Source: Salinibacillus aidingensis (GTDB lineage: Bacteria; Bacillota; Bacilli; Bacillales; Alkalibacillaceae). From it: a stretch of DNA of 64,000 bases. The stretch is taken from positions 36,559 to 100,558 of the forward strand of contig NZ_BAAADO010000008.1 of assembly GCF_039522525.1 (NCBI RefSeq). Direction: 5' to 3'. This document shows positions 51,745 through 60,398 of this stretch, piece after piece; position 1 is the first letter of the stretch; each line of letters opens with the position of its first letter. The position numbers were made by a program, and so were the translations under genes. The notes under the pieces are model-generated. The model saw nothing but the letters and a program-made list of their open reading frames with translations. It was not told the DNA's origin and did no database searches.

Positions 51745-52841
51745 AGAACCTCTGCAGGCTTAGTGGCTTATTTGTTTTTGTTATGGTTCTTTTAACAGGC
51801 TGCGGTTTCAAAGATATTGATAAGCGCGCATTTGTGGTCGGAATTGGTATAGATAAAACTGAACAGAATCAGGAGGGCTATGAAGTTACTTTAAAGGTGG
51901 CGTTTCCCAGTTCAGGATCAGAAGAATTAGGGGATCAATTTGAGCTTTTAAGTTCAAAAGGAAGTACGATTGCTGAGGCGATACAATTGATTAAGGCCAA
52001 GGTGAGTAATGAGCTTGATTTTGGTCACATGAAGGTTATTGTGCTGGGGGAAAAGGTTTTAAGTAAGGATATCGGCAAAACTATGGATTGGTTTACCAGA
52101 AGACGGGATATTCAGCAGATTGCACTCATCACCATCGGAAAGCCGGATGCAAAAACAATCTTAAGTATCGAACCAAAAGGAGAACGTCTGCCCTCAAATA
52201 AGCTGTTTATGTTTTTTGACGAAGCCGGGACTGAATCTCCCTATGTCACTACGAAGTTTCTCTATAACCTGCGCCGCGATTTGGAGGAAAGAGGAATCGA
52301 TGGCTATCTCCCGATTGTACAGGCAGAGAAGGATAACTTTTCGATAACCACAATGTCCGTTTTTAAACAAGGCGTTGATCCTCTTCACCTAACTAAAAAG
52401 GAGACGAAGCTGTTTAATATGCTGAAAAAGGGCTATGACAAGGAAAGTATAAAGGTGAATGCCAAAGATGAATTTTTTATGCTGGCTGTCGATTCATTAA
52501 ATACCGAATATCAGATTAAACAAAAGCAAAACCAAAAGATTTCCATAGAGGTTATCGTAGACATATCTGGTGTTATTGAGGAGAGTAAGGTTGAGCTTAA
52601 GGAAGGAAAACTGGACAAATACAATAAACTTGCAGAAAAAGTGTTAACAAAGGATATAAATAAGTTGCTGGCAAAATTTCAGGAAACGAAAATGGATCCG
52701 GTTGGGTTTGGTTTAAGGTATCGTGCCACTCGGTCCGGCACTGAAAATGAAAAATGGAAGGCGTGGAAGTCGTTATATCCAGAAGCAGGAATCAACGTTC
52801 GGGTAAATGCGGATATTACAGGAACAGGAATTATTGAATAA
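51741..52841 (+). CDS. Spore germination receptor subunit C (GerAC lipoprotein)
   Basis: 366 residues. Lipoprotein signal with lipobox LLTGC (Cys21 or so). The start of the mature part, DIDKRAFVVGIGID, is the GerAC signature. Attached to the outer face of the spore inner membrane. ATG with GGAGGTC. A short gap leads to a fourth gene. Confidence 0.92.
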   Translation: MKNLCRLSGLFVFVMVLLTGCGFKDIDKRAFVVGIGIDKTEQNQEGYEVTLKVAFPSSGSEELGDQFELLSSKGSTIAEAIQLIKAKVSNELDFGHMKVIVLGEKVLSKDIGKTMDWFTRRRDIQQIALITIGKPDAKTILSIEPKGERLPSNKLFMFFDEAGTESPYVTTKFLYNLRRDLEERGIDGYLPIVQAEKDNFSITTMSVFKQGVDPLHLTKKETKLFNMLKKGYDKESIKVNAKDEFFMLAVDSLNTEYQIKQKQNQKISIEVIVDISGVIEESKVELKEGKLDKYNKLAEKVLTKDINKLLAKFQETKMDPVGFGLRYRATRSGTENEKWKAWKSLYPEAGINVRVNADITGTGIIE

Positions 52842-52930
52842 AAATAGGCGCCTGTAAACACTCATGATCTACGTATTGCATCTACTAATAAAGGCCGGCT
52901 ATAACTGTTTTTCTGGAAAGGTGTGATACG

Positions 52931-53413
52931 ATTCTGGAACAGTTATTAAGTATGGAGTTTACAGGTGTTGTTGCATTAACCTTCCTTTTATATGCAATCC
53001 GAAGGGCAAGTAAAATCAGTAACCGGAATATTCCACTTGCAGGTATCGTTCTGGGTATTGGATTTGCTGCATTTGAAGCAAAAGGGTTCAGCTTTGATAT
53101 TTTTATGAAAGGCTTGCAATACGCATTGTACGCAGTTGGAATGGTTGCCGGATACAAATATTCACGAGAAAAACCCAGCCAAAAGAATACTTCTCTATTA
53201 ACAGGCTTAAAAAAGGGTATAAAGCTATTCTCCAATAAAAAGAATGCTAACATTGATCGTGATCGTGGGAAGAAAGGAAGCAGCAGCATCCCCCCTCAAG
53301 ATATGCAAAGTACCGAAAGCACTCAGGATAATAAAAGTAACGAAAAACAGGTGAACAGCAGCAAGCCTGCAAAAAATGAGGATTTACCCGTAAGCGGAGA
53401 GGCAGATATTTAA
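52931..53413 (+). CDS. Small membrane protein, possible germination D subunit
   Basis: I propose ATT 52931, nine bases after GGAAAGG, giving (M)LEQLLSMEFTGVVALTFLLY; the first ATG (52952) has no ribosome site nearby, and no ATG, GTG or TTG precedes it in frame. 160 residues: two hydrophobic segments (about 11-25 and 38-60), then a third weak one, and a long Lys/Ser/Asn/Gln tail. GerA operons often have a short two-TM D gene; this one is about twice as long. Same strand, 89 nt after GerAC. Confidence 0.65.
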   Translation: MLEQLLSMEFTGVVALTFLLYAIRRASKISNRNIPLAGIVLGIGFAAFEAKGFSFDIFMKGLQYALYAVGMVAGYKYSREKPSQKNTSLLTGLKKGIKLFSNKKNANIDRDRGKKGSSSIPPQDMQSTESTQDNKSNEKQVNSSKPAKNEDLPVSGEADI

Positions 53414-53432
53414 TCTGTCTCTCATTTTTTTG
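53397..53432 (+). terminator. Germination operon terminator
   Basis: GAGAGGCAGAT (53397-53407) pairs with ATCTGTCTCTC (53413-53423), then seven Ts after A; it overlaps the last codons. Confidence 0.85.
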
Positions 53433-53679
53433 TCTCAGGTAAGTAAATATCCGCTTCTATGACGGTGTCTGCAATCAGGCAATCGGATGGCCTATAAAAA
53501 CATGGGTACATCCAAAGCTAAGAATGGACAAAAGAGAGGACATTTTTCCTATATAAAACCTGTCTATAAAATAGGACTTTAAATATTTGGAATTTTTCGA
53601 TAGAATAGAAAGGACAAAGGGGAATTTTTTTAATAAATAGTTTAGGTATTGCATAGGTTTGTAGTAATTGTAAAAGCAA

Positions 53680-53697
53680 TATGAAAACGATTTCAAA
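53680..53697. promoter_or_regulatory. CcpA-binding (cre) site, acsA
   Basis: TGAAAACGATTTCA (53682-53695) fits the cre consensus TGWNANCGNTNWCA at every fixed position. It lies immediately before the acsA ribosome site, so it could act as a roadblock or cover the promoter. Confidence 0.75.
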
Positions 53698-53712
53698 GGG
53701 GTGGAGAAACGT

Positions 53713-55425
53713 ATGAATATGAATCCAATACCTGCCAGAGAAGGAAATCATAATTTACAGGATTATGAGAAGGTGTATAACAGCTTTGACTGGAGCGAAA
53801 TGAAGAGGTATTTTTCCTGGAATTCAACCGGAAAAGTCAATATGGCCTATGAAGCCGTTGACCGTCATGCGGAGAATCCTGATAAAAAGGATCAGGCAGC
53901 ATTATTATATTCTGCACCTGATCGTGAAGAGTCCTTAACTTTTGATGAGTTGAAGAAAAAGAGTAATCAATTCGCGAATGTATTAAGGAAGCATCAGATT
54001 GAAAAAGGCGATCGTGTATTTCTTTTCATGCCGAGAAGCCCTGAGTTCTATATGAGTTTTTTAGGTATTTTAAAGGTTGGTGCCATTGCCGGCCCTTTAT
54101 TTGAAGCATTTATGGAACAGGCTGTGCATGATCGCCTGGAGGATAGTGAAGCAAAGATGTTAATTACAACTCCTGAATTACTGGGCCGTGTTCCACAGGA
54201 TAAACTTCCTCATTTGAAACAGATTGTGTTAGTGGGCGGCATGGAGGATGGAAGTCAGTATATCAGCTTTGAAGAGGAAATGAAGAATGCCTCTGAATCC
54301 TTTGATATTGAATGGGTAGATTTGGAAGATGGAATGGTCATCCACTATACATCAGGATCTACAGGTAAACCAAAGGGTGTTTACCATGTGCATAATGCAA
54401 TGATTCAGCACCTGGCTACAGGACAATGGGTACTGGATTTAAAAGAGGATGATGTCTATTGGTGCACAGCTGATCCAGGCTGGGTAACCGGAACAAGCTA
54501 TGGAGTATTTGCCCCGTGGCTAAATGGGGTAACCAATGTTGTGCGTGGGGGACGATTCAGCCCTGAAGACTGGTATGGCACAATAGAAAAATATAAAGTC
54601 ACTGTATGGTATTCCGCACCAACGGCCTTCCGTAAATTCCTGAGTGCCGGCAGTGAGGTGGCGAATAAGTTTGACCTATCCTCCTTACGTCATATCCTGA
54701 GTGTCGGTGAACCATTGAATCCTGAAGTTATCCACTGGGGAATGGATGCCTTTAATAAGCGGATTCATGATAACTGGTGGATGACTGAAACAGGAGCCCA
54801 ATTAATTAGTAATTATCCTGTTATGGATATCAAACCGGGCTCTATGGGTAAGCCGATCCCTGGTGTTGAGGCTGCGATTATTGACAACGAAGGTAATAAA
54901 CTTCCGCCTAACCAGATGGGGAACCTGGCCATTAAAAAGGGATGGCCTTCGATGATGCGTCAGATCTGGAAGCGTCCTGAAAAATATGAAAGCTACTTCA
55001 TCGGTGACTGGTATGTGTCCGGTGACAGTGCTTATATGGATGAAGATGGCTACTTCTGGTTCCAGGGACGTCTTGATGATGTGATTAATACATCCGGTGA
55101 GCGTGTAGGACCATTTGAAGTAGAAAGTAAATTAATCGAGCATCCTGCTGTTGCCGAGGCGGGAGTTATTGGTAAGCCGGATCCGGAGCGCGGTGAAATT
55201 ATTAAGGCATTTGTAACGCTTCGTGAGGGTCATCAGGAATCCGATGATTTACTTGAGGATATTCGCAAATTTGTTAAAACCGGTTTAAGTGCCCATGCTG
55301 CTCCAAGAGAAATTGAAATCCGGGATACCATTCCGAAAACTCGAAGCGGTAAAATTATGCGTCGCCTGCTAAAATCCTGGGAGCTTGGGCTTCCTACAGG
55401 AGATACATCAACGTTAGAGGAATAA
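53713..55425 (+). CDS. acsA: Acetyl-CoA synthetase
   Basis: Makes acetyl-CoA from acetate, ATP and CoA. 570 residues from ATG 53713, six bases after GGAG; the GTG at 53701 is inside that region. AMP-binding core YTSGSTGKPKG, DPGWVTG, motif WWMTETG and the C-terminal catalytic/acetylatable Lys in PKTRSGKIMRRLL. Close to B. subtilis AcsA. No acuABC genes are beside it. A cre site suggests glucose repression. Confidence 0.96.
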   Translation: MNMNPIPAREGNHNLQDYEKVYNSFDWSEMKRYFSWNSTGKVNMAYEAVDRHAENPDKKDQAALLYSAPDREESLTFDELKKKSNQFANVLRKHQIEKGDRVFLFMPRSPEFYMSFLGILKVGAIAGPLFEAFMEQAVHDRLEDSEAKMLITTPELLGRVPQDKLPHLKQIVLVGGMEDGSQYISFEEEMKNASESFDIEWVDLEDGMVIHYTSGSTGKPKGVYHVHNAMIQHLATGQWVLDLKEDDVYWCTADPGWVTGTSYGVFAPWLNGVTNVVRGGRFSPEDWYGTIEKYKVTVWYSAPTAFRKFLSAGSEVANKFDLSSLRHILSVGEPLNPEVIHWGMDAFNKRIHDNWWMTETGAQLISNYPVMDIKPGSMGKPIPGVEAAIIDNEGNKLPPNQMGNLAIKKGWPSMMRQIWKRPEKYESYFIGDWYVSGDSAYMDEDGYFWFQGRLDDVINTSGERVGPFEVESKLIEHPAVAEAGVIGKPDPERGEIIKAFVTLREGHQESDDLLEDIRKFVKTGLSAHAAPREIEIRDTIPKTRSGKIMRRLLKSWELGLPTGDTSTLEE

Positions 55426-55430
55426 GAATA

Positions 55431-55470
55431 GGAAAGATAGGGGTCAAAGGCTGATCCCTATCTTTTATTT
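55431..55470 (+). terminator. acsA terminator
   Basis: AAAGATAGGG with CCCTATCTTT around a 13-nt loop, then TATTTTT. Confidence 0.85.
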
Positions 55471-55575
55471 TTCAAGCCGTTCCAGTCTTTCTTCAATTTG
55501 ATCCAGTCTATCATGAATAGGCTTTAAAGCTTCCTTCAGAATAGTTTTCAGGTTTTCCCTGCGCGTATCTTCCAT
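55465..55575 (-). CDS. Small 36-aa hypothetical protein, coiled-coil
   Basis: Minus ATG 55575 follows TAAGGAGG at 8 nt. The product starts MEDTRRENLKTILKEALKPI and continues with DRLDQIEERLERLEK, an amphipathic helix with a clear heptad. It stops inside the acsA terminator. The strong ribosome site and clean frame support it. No family recognised; a regulatory peptide or a fragment are alternatives. Confidence 0.55.
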   Translation of the reverse strand: MEDTRRENLKTILKEALKPIHDRLDQIEERLERLEK

Positions 55576-55729
55576 GAAAACCCTCCTTAATTTCTATATC
55601 ATGATTATAAGAGATTTTCATATCTTATAGAGTCGGGCATTTTAACATCTTTATGACATCTCTCCATTTCCTATCGTTCTAAACTTTAGTATGATGGAAA
55701 TAGAATTTTCTGCACAAGGAGTGGCCTTC

Positions 55730-57019
55730 ATGAATTCAGTAAAAGACTTACAAAACTCCACACTTGAAACTTTGCAATGGTTTATTTTTTTGTTAGCAAG
55801 CTCTATTGCACTGCCCATAGTAATAGGATCTGTCTATGATATGTCCCTGCACGAGGTGTCCGGTTTAATGCAACGGACATTTTTTGTGGTAGGGATTGCC
55901 TGTTTTCTTCAGGGTTTGATTGGACATCGATTACCGATTGTGGACGGACCGGCAGGAATATGGATCAGCACATTTACCGTTTATGCGGCTACTGCGGTTG
56001 AAAGTGGCAGAAGTTTAGGAGAGACGCTGCAGGTCCTTCAGACAGCTATGATTTTAACCGGTCTCTTTTTAGTGATTTTTGGCCTGTTTCACTTATCGCA
56101 AAAAATGCTATCTATTTTTACACCACTTGTTACAGGGTCCTTTTTATTTATGTTAACCATTCAGTTAAGCGGCACCTTTTTACAGGGAATGATGGGGATA
56201 GGCGAAAAAGGCTCCGTAGCCCAATTGGATGCTACCCTTATTTCCTTTTTCGTGTTTTTCTTTGTTTTGTTATTTTCCATTCTCGGGAAGGGCCCCTTAA
56301 AGAACTACGCGATTTTAATTGGCATCGGTCTTGGGTGGGTGATTTATGCCATTGTTCATGGACAGGCCTCTGCGGATACATCGTTACCTGTTATTCAAAT
56401 TCCGGAAGCTTTCGCCTGGGGCCTGCCGGTTTGGGATATAAGTATGATTCCTATTGCATTTATTACAGCCATCATTTTGTTATCGAATATAGTCGCCTCA
56501 CTGGGAGCCGCTAATCAGACAATGAAGGGAAAGAATTCTTTCACACCGGAGGAGATGAATAAGGGGAGCTATACGCTGGGAATTAATCAGGGATTGTCTG
56601 CTTTATTTTCCAGTGTAGCTGTTGTAACACTGGCATCTTCGTCAGGATTTATGGAATTAACCGGTCAAAGAAGAAAACGTCCATTTATGTATGCAGCCAT
56701 TTTACTCATGCTTATTGCTTTCTTCCCGCCAATTGTTGCCTTTTTATCCAAAATTCCATCACCTGTTGCCAATGCTGCATTATTGGCTACCTTTGTTCAG
56801 CTTATGGGAATAGGACTGTGGAATATTGTGAGTGAGAAGCTGGACCAGAGAAGGCTCACCATTTTAGGGATTACTTTTTTAACCGGAATTGGGCTTATGT
56901 TTATCCCGGCCAGTGCCTTTGTTGGGTTACCGGGATTTGCACAAAATCTGGTCAGTAATGGATTGCTGATGGGAACCGTTATGATTATTTTATTGGAACA
57001 GCTTTGGAAGGATAAGTAA
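55730..57019 (+). CDS. Uracil/xanthine-type permease family protein
   Basis: 429 residues from ATG 55730, 8 nt after AAGGAG; upstream starts lie before that site. Around 12-14 transmembrane segments of the NCS2 fold. Conserved family positions appear in DGPAGIW, LGAANQTMKG and GINQGLSALFSS. It imports nucleobases by proton symport; the exact substrate (uracil, xanthine or other) is unclear. Followed by an unrelated DUF3891 gene. Confidence 0.8.
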   Translation: MNSVKDLQNSTLETLQWFIFLLASSIALPIVIGSVYDMSLHEVSGLMQRTFFVVGIACFLQGLIGHRLPIVDGPAGIWISTFTVYAATAVESGRSLGETLQVLQTAMILTGLFLVIFGLFHLSQKMLSIFTPLVTGSFLFMLTIQLSGTFLQGMMGIGEKGSVAQLDATLISFFVFFFVLLFSILGKGPLKNYAILIGIGLGWVIYAIVHGQASADTSLPVIQIPEAFAWGLPVWDISMIPIAFITAIILLSNIVASLGAANQTMKGKNSFTPEEMNKGSYTLGINQGLSALFSSVAVVTLASSSGFMELTGQRRKRPFMYAAILLMLIAFFPPIVAFLSKIPSPVANAALLATFVQLMGIGLWNIVSEKLDQRRLTILGITFLTGIGLMFIPASAFVGLPGFAQNLVSNGLLMGTVMIILLEQLWKDK

Positions 57020-57062
57020 TAGAATAACGGTATAAAAGGATGGCTGAAAGGAGGGTTATCTG

Positions 57063-57833
57063 ATGATTGTTGTATTTACCGGGGAAAGTATCCGGATGGT
57101 GGAACAGCATGAGCATGGAAAAGTTTCCGGGGAAATGGCCAAATACATTCATCCAGATTTATTTCCTGAATCTCAGTTAAGGTCTAATGTGGAATTTGCC
57201 ATTACCTATCATGATTATGCATGGAAAGAAATTGATCAGCATCCACGCTTGAATGATGAAACCGATGCTCCTTACTCTTTTACAGATTATCCGCTAACAG
57301 CTAAGTTGGCCAGCTATGAAAAGGGAATTGATTTTGTTCAGAATCATTCAGCATATGCCGGGCTTTTGTGCAGCCTGCATTATTCGTCGTTTTTTTCATC
57401 GGAATCGACAAATCCGGTCATAAAATCATTTATTTCCCGGGAAATGGACAGACGCCAGCAAATGAAAAGTCGAAATTCAGCCTTTCAAAATGAGGAAATA
57501 TTGGATTGTCACTTTAAATGGCTTCAGTTTTGTGATGACTTATCTCTTTATTTATGTATGAATGAACCAGGGGCGGCTAAAGAAGAGGAGGTGTCCTGGT
57601 TTCAAAATGGATTCAGACAAACCTTTCCGTTTGCACCAGGAGGGATGCAAGCTAACTGGAAGGATCCATATACGATTGGTGTAGCGCCCTTTCCTTTTAA
57701 GGAGGCGTTCCAGGTGAGGGTACCTTTTAAAGGTTTCAATACAAAGGATTTTCAGGAAAATGGCCTGGCAGACATCTACCAGAATACAGAATTCTCGATG
57801 TTTACTTTTACCATCGAATCTGAAGGAGATTAA
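57063..57833 (+). CDS. DUF3891 family protein
   Basis: 256 residues. Typical pattern of the family: ITYHDYAWKEID, SYEKGIDFVQNHSAYAGLLCSLHYSSFF with spaced His and Asp that could bind a metal (HDY, HSAY, LHYSSFF). ATG with AAAGGAGG upstream. Function unknown. Contains a candidate Noc-binding site. Confidence 0.85.
   Translation: MIVVFTGESIRMVEQHEHGKVSGEMAKYIHPDLFPESQLRSNVEFAITYHDYAWKEIDQHPRLNDETDAPYSFTDYPLTAKLASYEKGIDFVQNHSAYAGLLCSLHYSSFFSSESTNPVIKSFISREMDRRQQMKSRNSAFQNEEILDCHFKWLQFCDDLSLYLCMNEPGAAKEEEVSWFQNGFRQTFPFAPGGMQANWKDPYTIGVAPFPFKEAFQVRVPFKGFNTKDFQENGLADIYQNTEFSMFTFTIESEGD
57432..57445. other. Noc-binding site candidate
   Basis: ATTTCCCGGGAAAT, exact match to the B. subtilis Noc consensus, inside the DUF3891 gene. 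Confidence 0.65.
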
Positions 57834-57835
57834 TG

Positions 57836-57867
57836 AAAATGCTGTCTCAAACAGAAATGAGACAGCA
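57836..57867 (-). terminator. Terminator shared by DUF3891 and cortex hydrolase genes
   Basis: TGCTGTCTCA (57840-57849) pairs with TGAGACAGCA (57858-57867), 8-nt loop. On the minus strand TTTTCATT follows. Confidence 0.75.
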
Positions 57868-57876
57868 ATTGGTTAA

Positions 57877-59160
57877 TTATCTTTCCTTCACAACATTAAA
57901 TTGATGATCCAGTAATATCCAGTTTTGCGGAAAGGCGAGGCCAAGCTTCCAATAGCTCACTCCTCTAAGATTCAGTTCTTTTACCAGATCAAATTTAGCC
58001 TGGATTGACCGGGCATCTTCAAACCAGACCTCATGGCGATTTCCATCCTGATCATAATAAAAGTAAAAGGGTGCCTGTGCTTCCTGGTCAAATTGGATTT
58101 CTGTATTGTTTTCCCGGGCCCGCTGAATGGCGGCCTGTGGACTTAATGCCTCAGCAAATTCTCCGCCGGGTTCATATGGAAGGGTCCAGTCATATCCATA
58201 TAAATTTTGCCCAAGAAATATTTTTTCAGAAGGCATAACGGACAAGGCAAAATTAACAACATCCCTTACAGGCCCAATAGGGGAAACAGCCATTGGCGGG
58301 CCGCCGCTGTATCCCCATTCATAGGTCATAAGTACAACGAAGTCGACAATTTCACCATGAGCAGCGTAATCGTGAGCTGTATACCAGGCTCCTTCCTGCT
58401 CTGCTGATGTCTTTGGTGCTAAAGCCGTTGACAGCATTAATCCTGCCTCTGATAGCCTTTGTTTTGCTTTTCGTAAAAAGTTGTTATAATTTTCTCTGGT
58501 TTCAGGAGGCAAAAATTCAAAATCAAAATGGATATCTCCAAATCCAACCTGATTCGCTGTTTCTATAACATTGGTTAAAAACTGATCCTGAAAATTTTCA
58601 TCGGTAACAATAATACGTCCGAGCTCGTCACTGAATGATCCTTCTTCAATGTTTGTCACGACCATCATTAAGAGAGCGTTGTTATTAGCTGCAATTTGCG
58701 GGAATTGATTTAAAGGTGGGGGAACTAATGAACCGTCACGATTCACCTTGTAATTAAAAGGAGCTAAGTACGTTAAATACTGGGCCTTAGTTCTTGCAGA
58801 CTGCTCTAACGTTTGACTCACTTCACCTCCTGTAGGTTCAACGTAGGCATTGAACTGCTTGCTCACCTTTTCCGGCTGAGGAATAGTAAGGGTCTGACCG
58901 ATTTGCAAGGAATCATTTAGTGAAATTTGATTTGCTTCAGCTAACTGCTGATACGGAACATTAAATTTTTGACCAATAACATAGAGTGATTCGCCGGGTT
59001 GTACGGTATACTGGTTAACAGGAACAACAAGTGCTTGCCCAACAACTAATTGACTGGGCTGATCAAGCTGATTTAAGGCGATAAGCTCATCTGTGGAGAC
59101 CTGATATCTTTGTGCAATATCATATAGCGATTCACCAGCCTTTACTACATAAATAACCAA
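57877..59160 (-). CDS. sleL: Spore cortex-lytic N-acetylglucosaminidase (YaaH/SleL)
   Basis: 427 residues from TTG 59160, six bases after AAGGAGGAG; this puts the first LysM at the N-terminus as in YaaH. A longer ATG frame (59235) has no site. Two LysM repeats (about 1-48, 49-97) are followed by a GH18 domain (about 100-425) with the catalytic motif DIHFDFEFLPPE and WKLGLAFPQNW. It cleaves cortex peptidoglycan in germination. Sits between dgk and tadA in the Bacillus order. Confidence 0.92.
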   Translation of the reverse strand: MVIYVVKAGESLYDIAQRYQVSTDELIALNQLDQPSQLVVGQALVVPVNQYTVQPGESLYVIGQKFNVPYQQLAEANQISLNDSLQIGQTLTIPQPEKVSKQFNAYVEPTGGEVSQTLEQSARTKAQYLTYLAPFNYKVNRDGSLVPPPLNQFPQIAANNNALLMMVVTNIEEGSFSDELGRIIVTDENFQDQFLTNVIETANQVGFGDIHFDFEFLPPETRENYNNFLRKAKQRLSEAGLMLSTALAPKTSAEQEGAWYTAHDYAAHGEIVDFVVLMTYEWGYSGGPPMAVSPIGPVRDVVNFALSVMPSEKIFLGQNLYGYDWTLPYEPGGEFAEALSPQAAIQRARENNTEIQFDQEAQAPFYFYYDQDGNRHEVWFEDARSIQAKFDLVKELNLRGVSYWKLGLAFPQNWILLDHQFNVVKER

Positions 59161-59305
59161 TAAAGGCTCCTCCTTCCATAGATATTCTTTTACATATTTA
59201 TGGGATAAAACACTAAGTATTCTATGGCCATGCATAATAATGGTGAAAAAAATTCAGGAAAATATCATTTAATACTAAAAATACAGGAAAAAGAAGGGGT
59301 CATTC

Positions 59306-59770
59306 ATGGATCATGAAAAATATATGAGAATTGCGCTTAATGAAGCGGCTAAAGCTGAGCAAGCGGATGAGGTGCCGATTGGGGCTGTTATTGTTAAGGA
59401 TGATCAGATCATTGCAAGGGCCGGTAATTTAAGAGAAACTTCACAGATGGCAAAAGGACATGCGGAATTCTTAGCCATCGAAAAGGCCAATCAGGTTTTA
59501 AACAGTTGGAGATTGGATGACTGTTTATTATATGTTACATTGGAACCCTGCCCCATGTGTGCAGGAGCAATCCTGCAATCAAGAATACCAACCGTTGTAT
59601 TTGGAGCCTATGATCCAAAGGCGGGCAGCTGTGGTTCCTTGGTGAATCTGGTCCAGGATTCAAGGTTTAATCATCAGGCGGAAGTGATTCCTGAAGTGCT
59701 TCAAGAGGAGTGCTCCCTTATTTTAAAGCAATTCTTTAAGGGTTTAAGGGAAAGGAAAAGACAGGATTGA
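59306..59770 (+). CDS. tadA: tRNA-specific adenosine deaminase
   Basis: Converts A34 of tRNA-Arg(ACG) to inosine. 154 residues. Zn motif GHAEFLAI (catalytic Glu) and PCPMCAGAI. ATG with AAGAAGGGG upstream. SRP RNA follows. Confidence 0.97.
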   Translation: MDHEKYMRIALNEAAKAEQADEVPIGAVIVKDDQIIARAGNLRETSQMAKGHAEFLAIEKANQVLNSWRLDDCLLYVTLEPCPMCAGAILQSRIPTVVFGAYDPKAGSCGSLVNLVQDSRFNHQAEVIPEVLQEECSLILKQFFKGLRERKRQD

Positions 59771-59827
59771 AAAAAATGGAATGGCGAAATCATTGCAAAA
59801 TCCATTAAAACCCGATATACTTGTTTA

Positions 59828-59913
59828 TGCACATTAAGAAAGCGAGGCGCAATTGGACGAAGCAATCCAAGCCAACTGCCGAGCTGGCCATGGACTGGTC
59901 GCAGTAATGTGCA
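59828..59913. repeat. Inverted-repeat element before scr, maybe deleted repeat copy
   Basis: TGCACATTA (59828-59836) pairs with TAATGTGCA (59905-59913). Its inner part begins AAAGCGAGGCGCAATTGG and ends CTGCCGAGCTGGCCATGG, resembling the head and tail of the 120-nt repeats elsewhere. Confidence 0.5.
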
Positions 59914-59935
59914 GATATTCATTGTTAGCAGATTA

Positions 59936-60204
59936 GCCGTGCTAGGTGGGGAGGTAGCGGTGCCTTGTTACTCGCAATCCGCTATAGCGAGGCTGAACCC
60001 CTATCCGAGGTGAGCATTTTTGAGGTCTGCCGTAAGTAAGTGGTGTTGACGCTTTGGTCCCGCGCAACAGGAACCCGTGAACCCTGTCAGATCCGGAAGG
60101 AAGCAGCAGTAAGCGGTCATTCTTGTGTGCCGCGGGGTTGCCTGAGCCGAGCCACGAGCTTACGTAACGCTCAGGAATGTTTCATCGACGGTAGGTGCAC
60201 GGCG
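59936..60204 (+). ncRNA. scr: Signal recognition particle RNA (6S-like scRNA)
   Basis: About 268 nt, the large Bacillus SRP RNA with an Alu domain. The ends GCCGTGC (59936) and GCACGGC (60197-60203) pair. The conserved apical region GGTCCCGCGCAACAGGAA and the tip TCAGATCCGGAAGGAAGCAG are present, close to B. subtilis scRNA. It binds Ffh to target membrane proteins. It lies between tadA and dnaX. Confidence 0.96.
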
Positions 60205-60217
60205 CTACATAGACATT

Positions 60218-60247
60218 AAACTCATCCTTTTTAAGGGTGAGTTTTTT
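60218..60247 (+). terminator. scr terminator
   Basis: AAACTCATCCTT with AAGGGTGAGTTT (one G-U), then Ts. Confidence 0.85.
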
Positions 60248-60398
60248 AATTGTCCGGAAAAGTATGGAGATCAACTGGATGAACAGGCTAATAAAATAAA
60301 TGCGCATAATAGGCAGATAAAAATTCACGATAATGTTTTTGAATGCAACATGTCTATAGGTTATAATGAGAAAAGAAACCACAAAGGAGAACGTGGCC

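Noticed and set aside
57073..57136. Other CCGGGGAAA motifs as Noc sites
   Set aside because: They lack the palindrome; only the exact and one-mismatch sites are reported.
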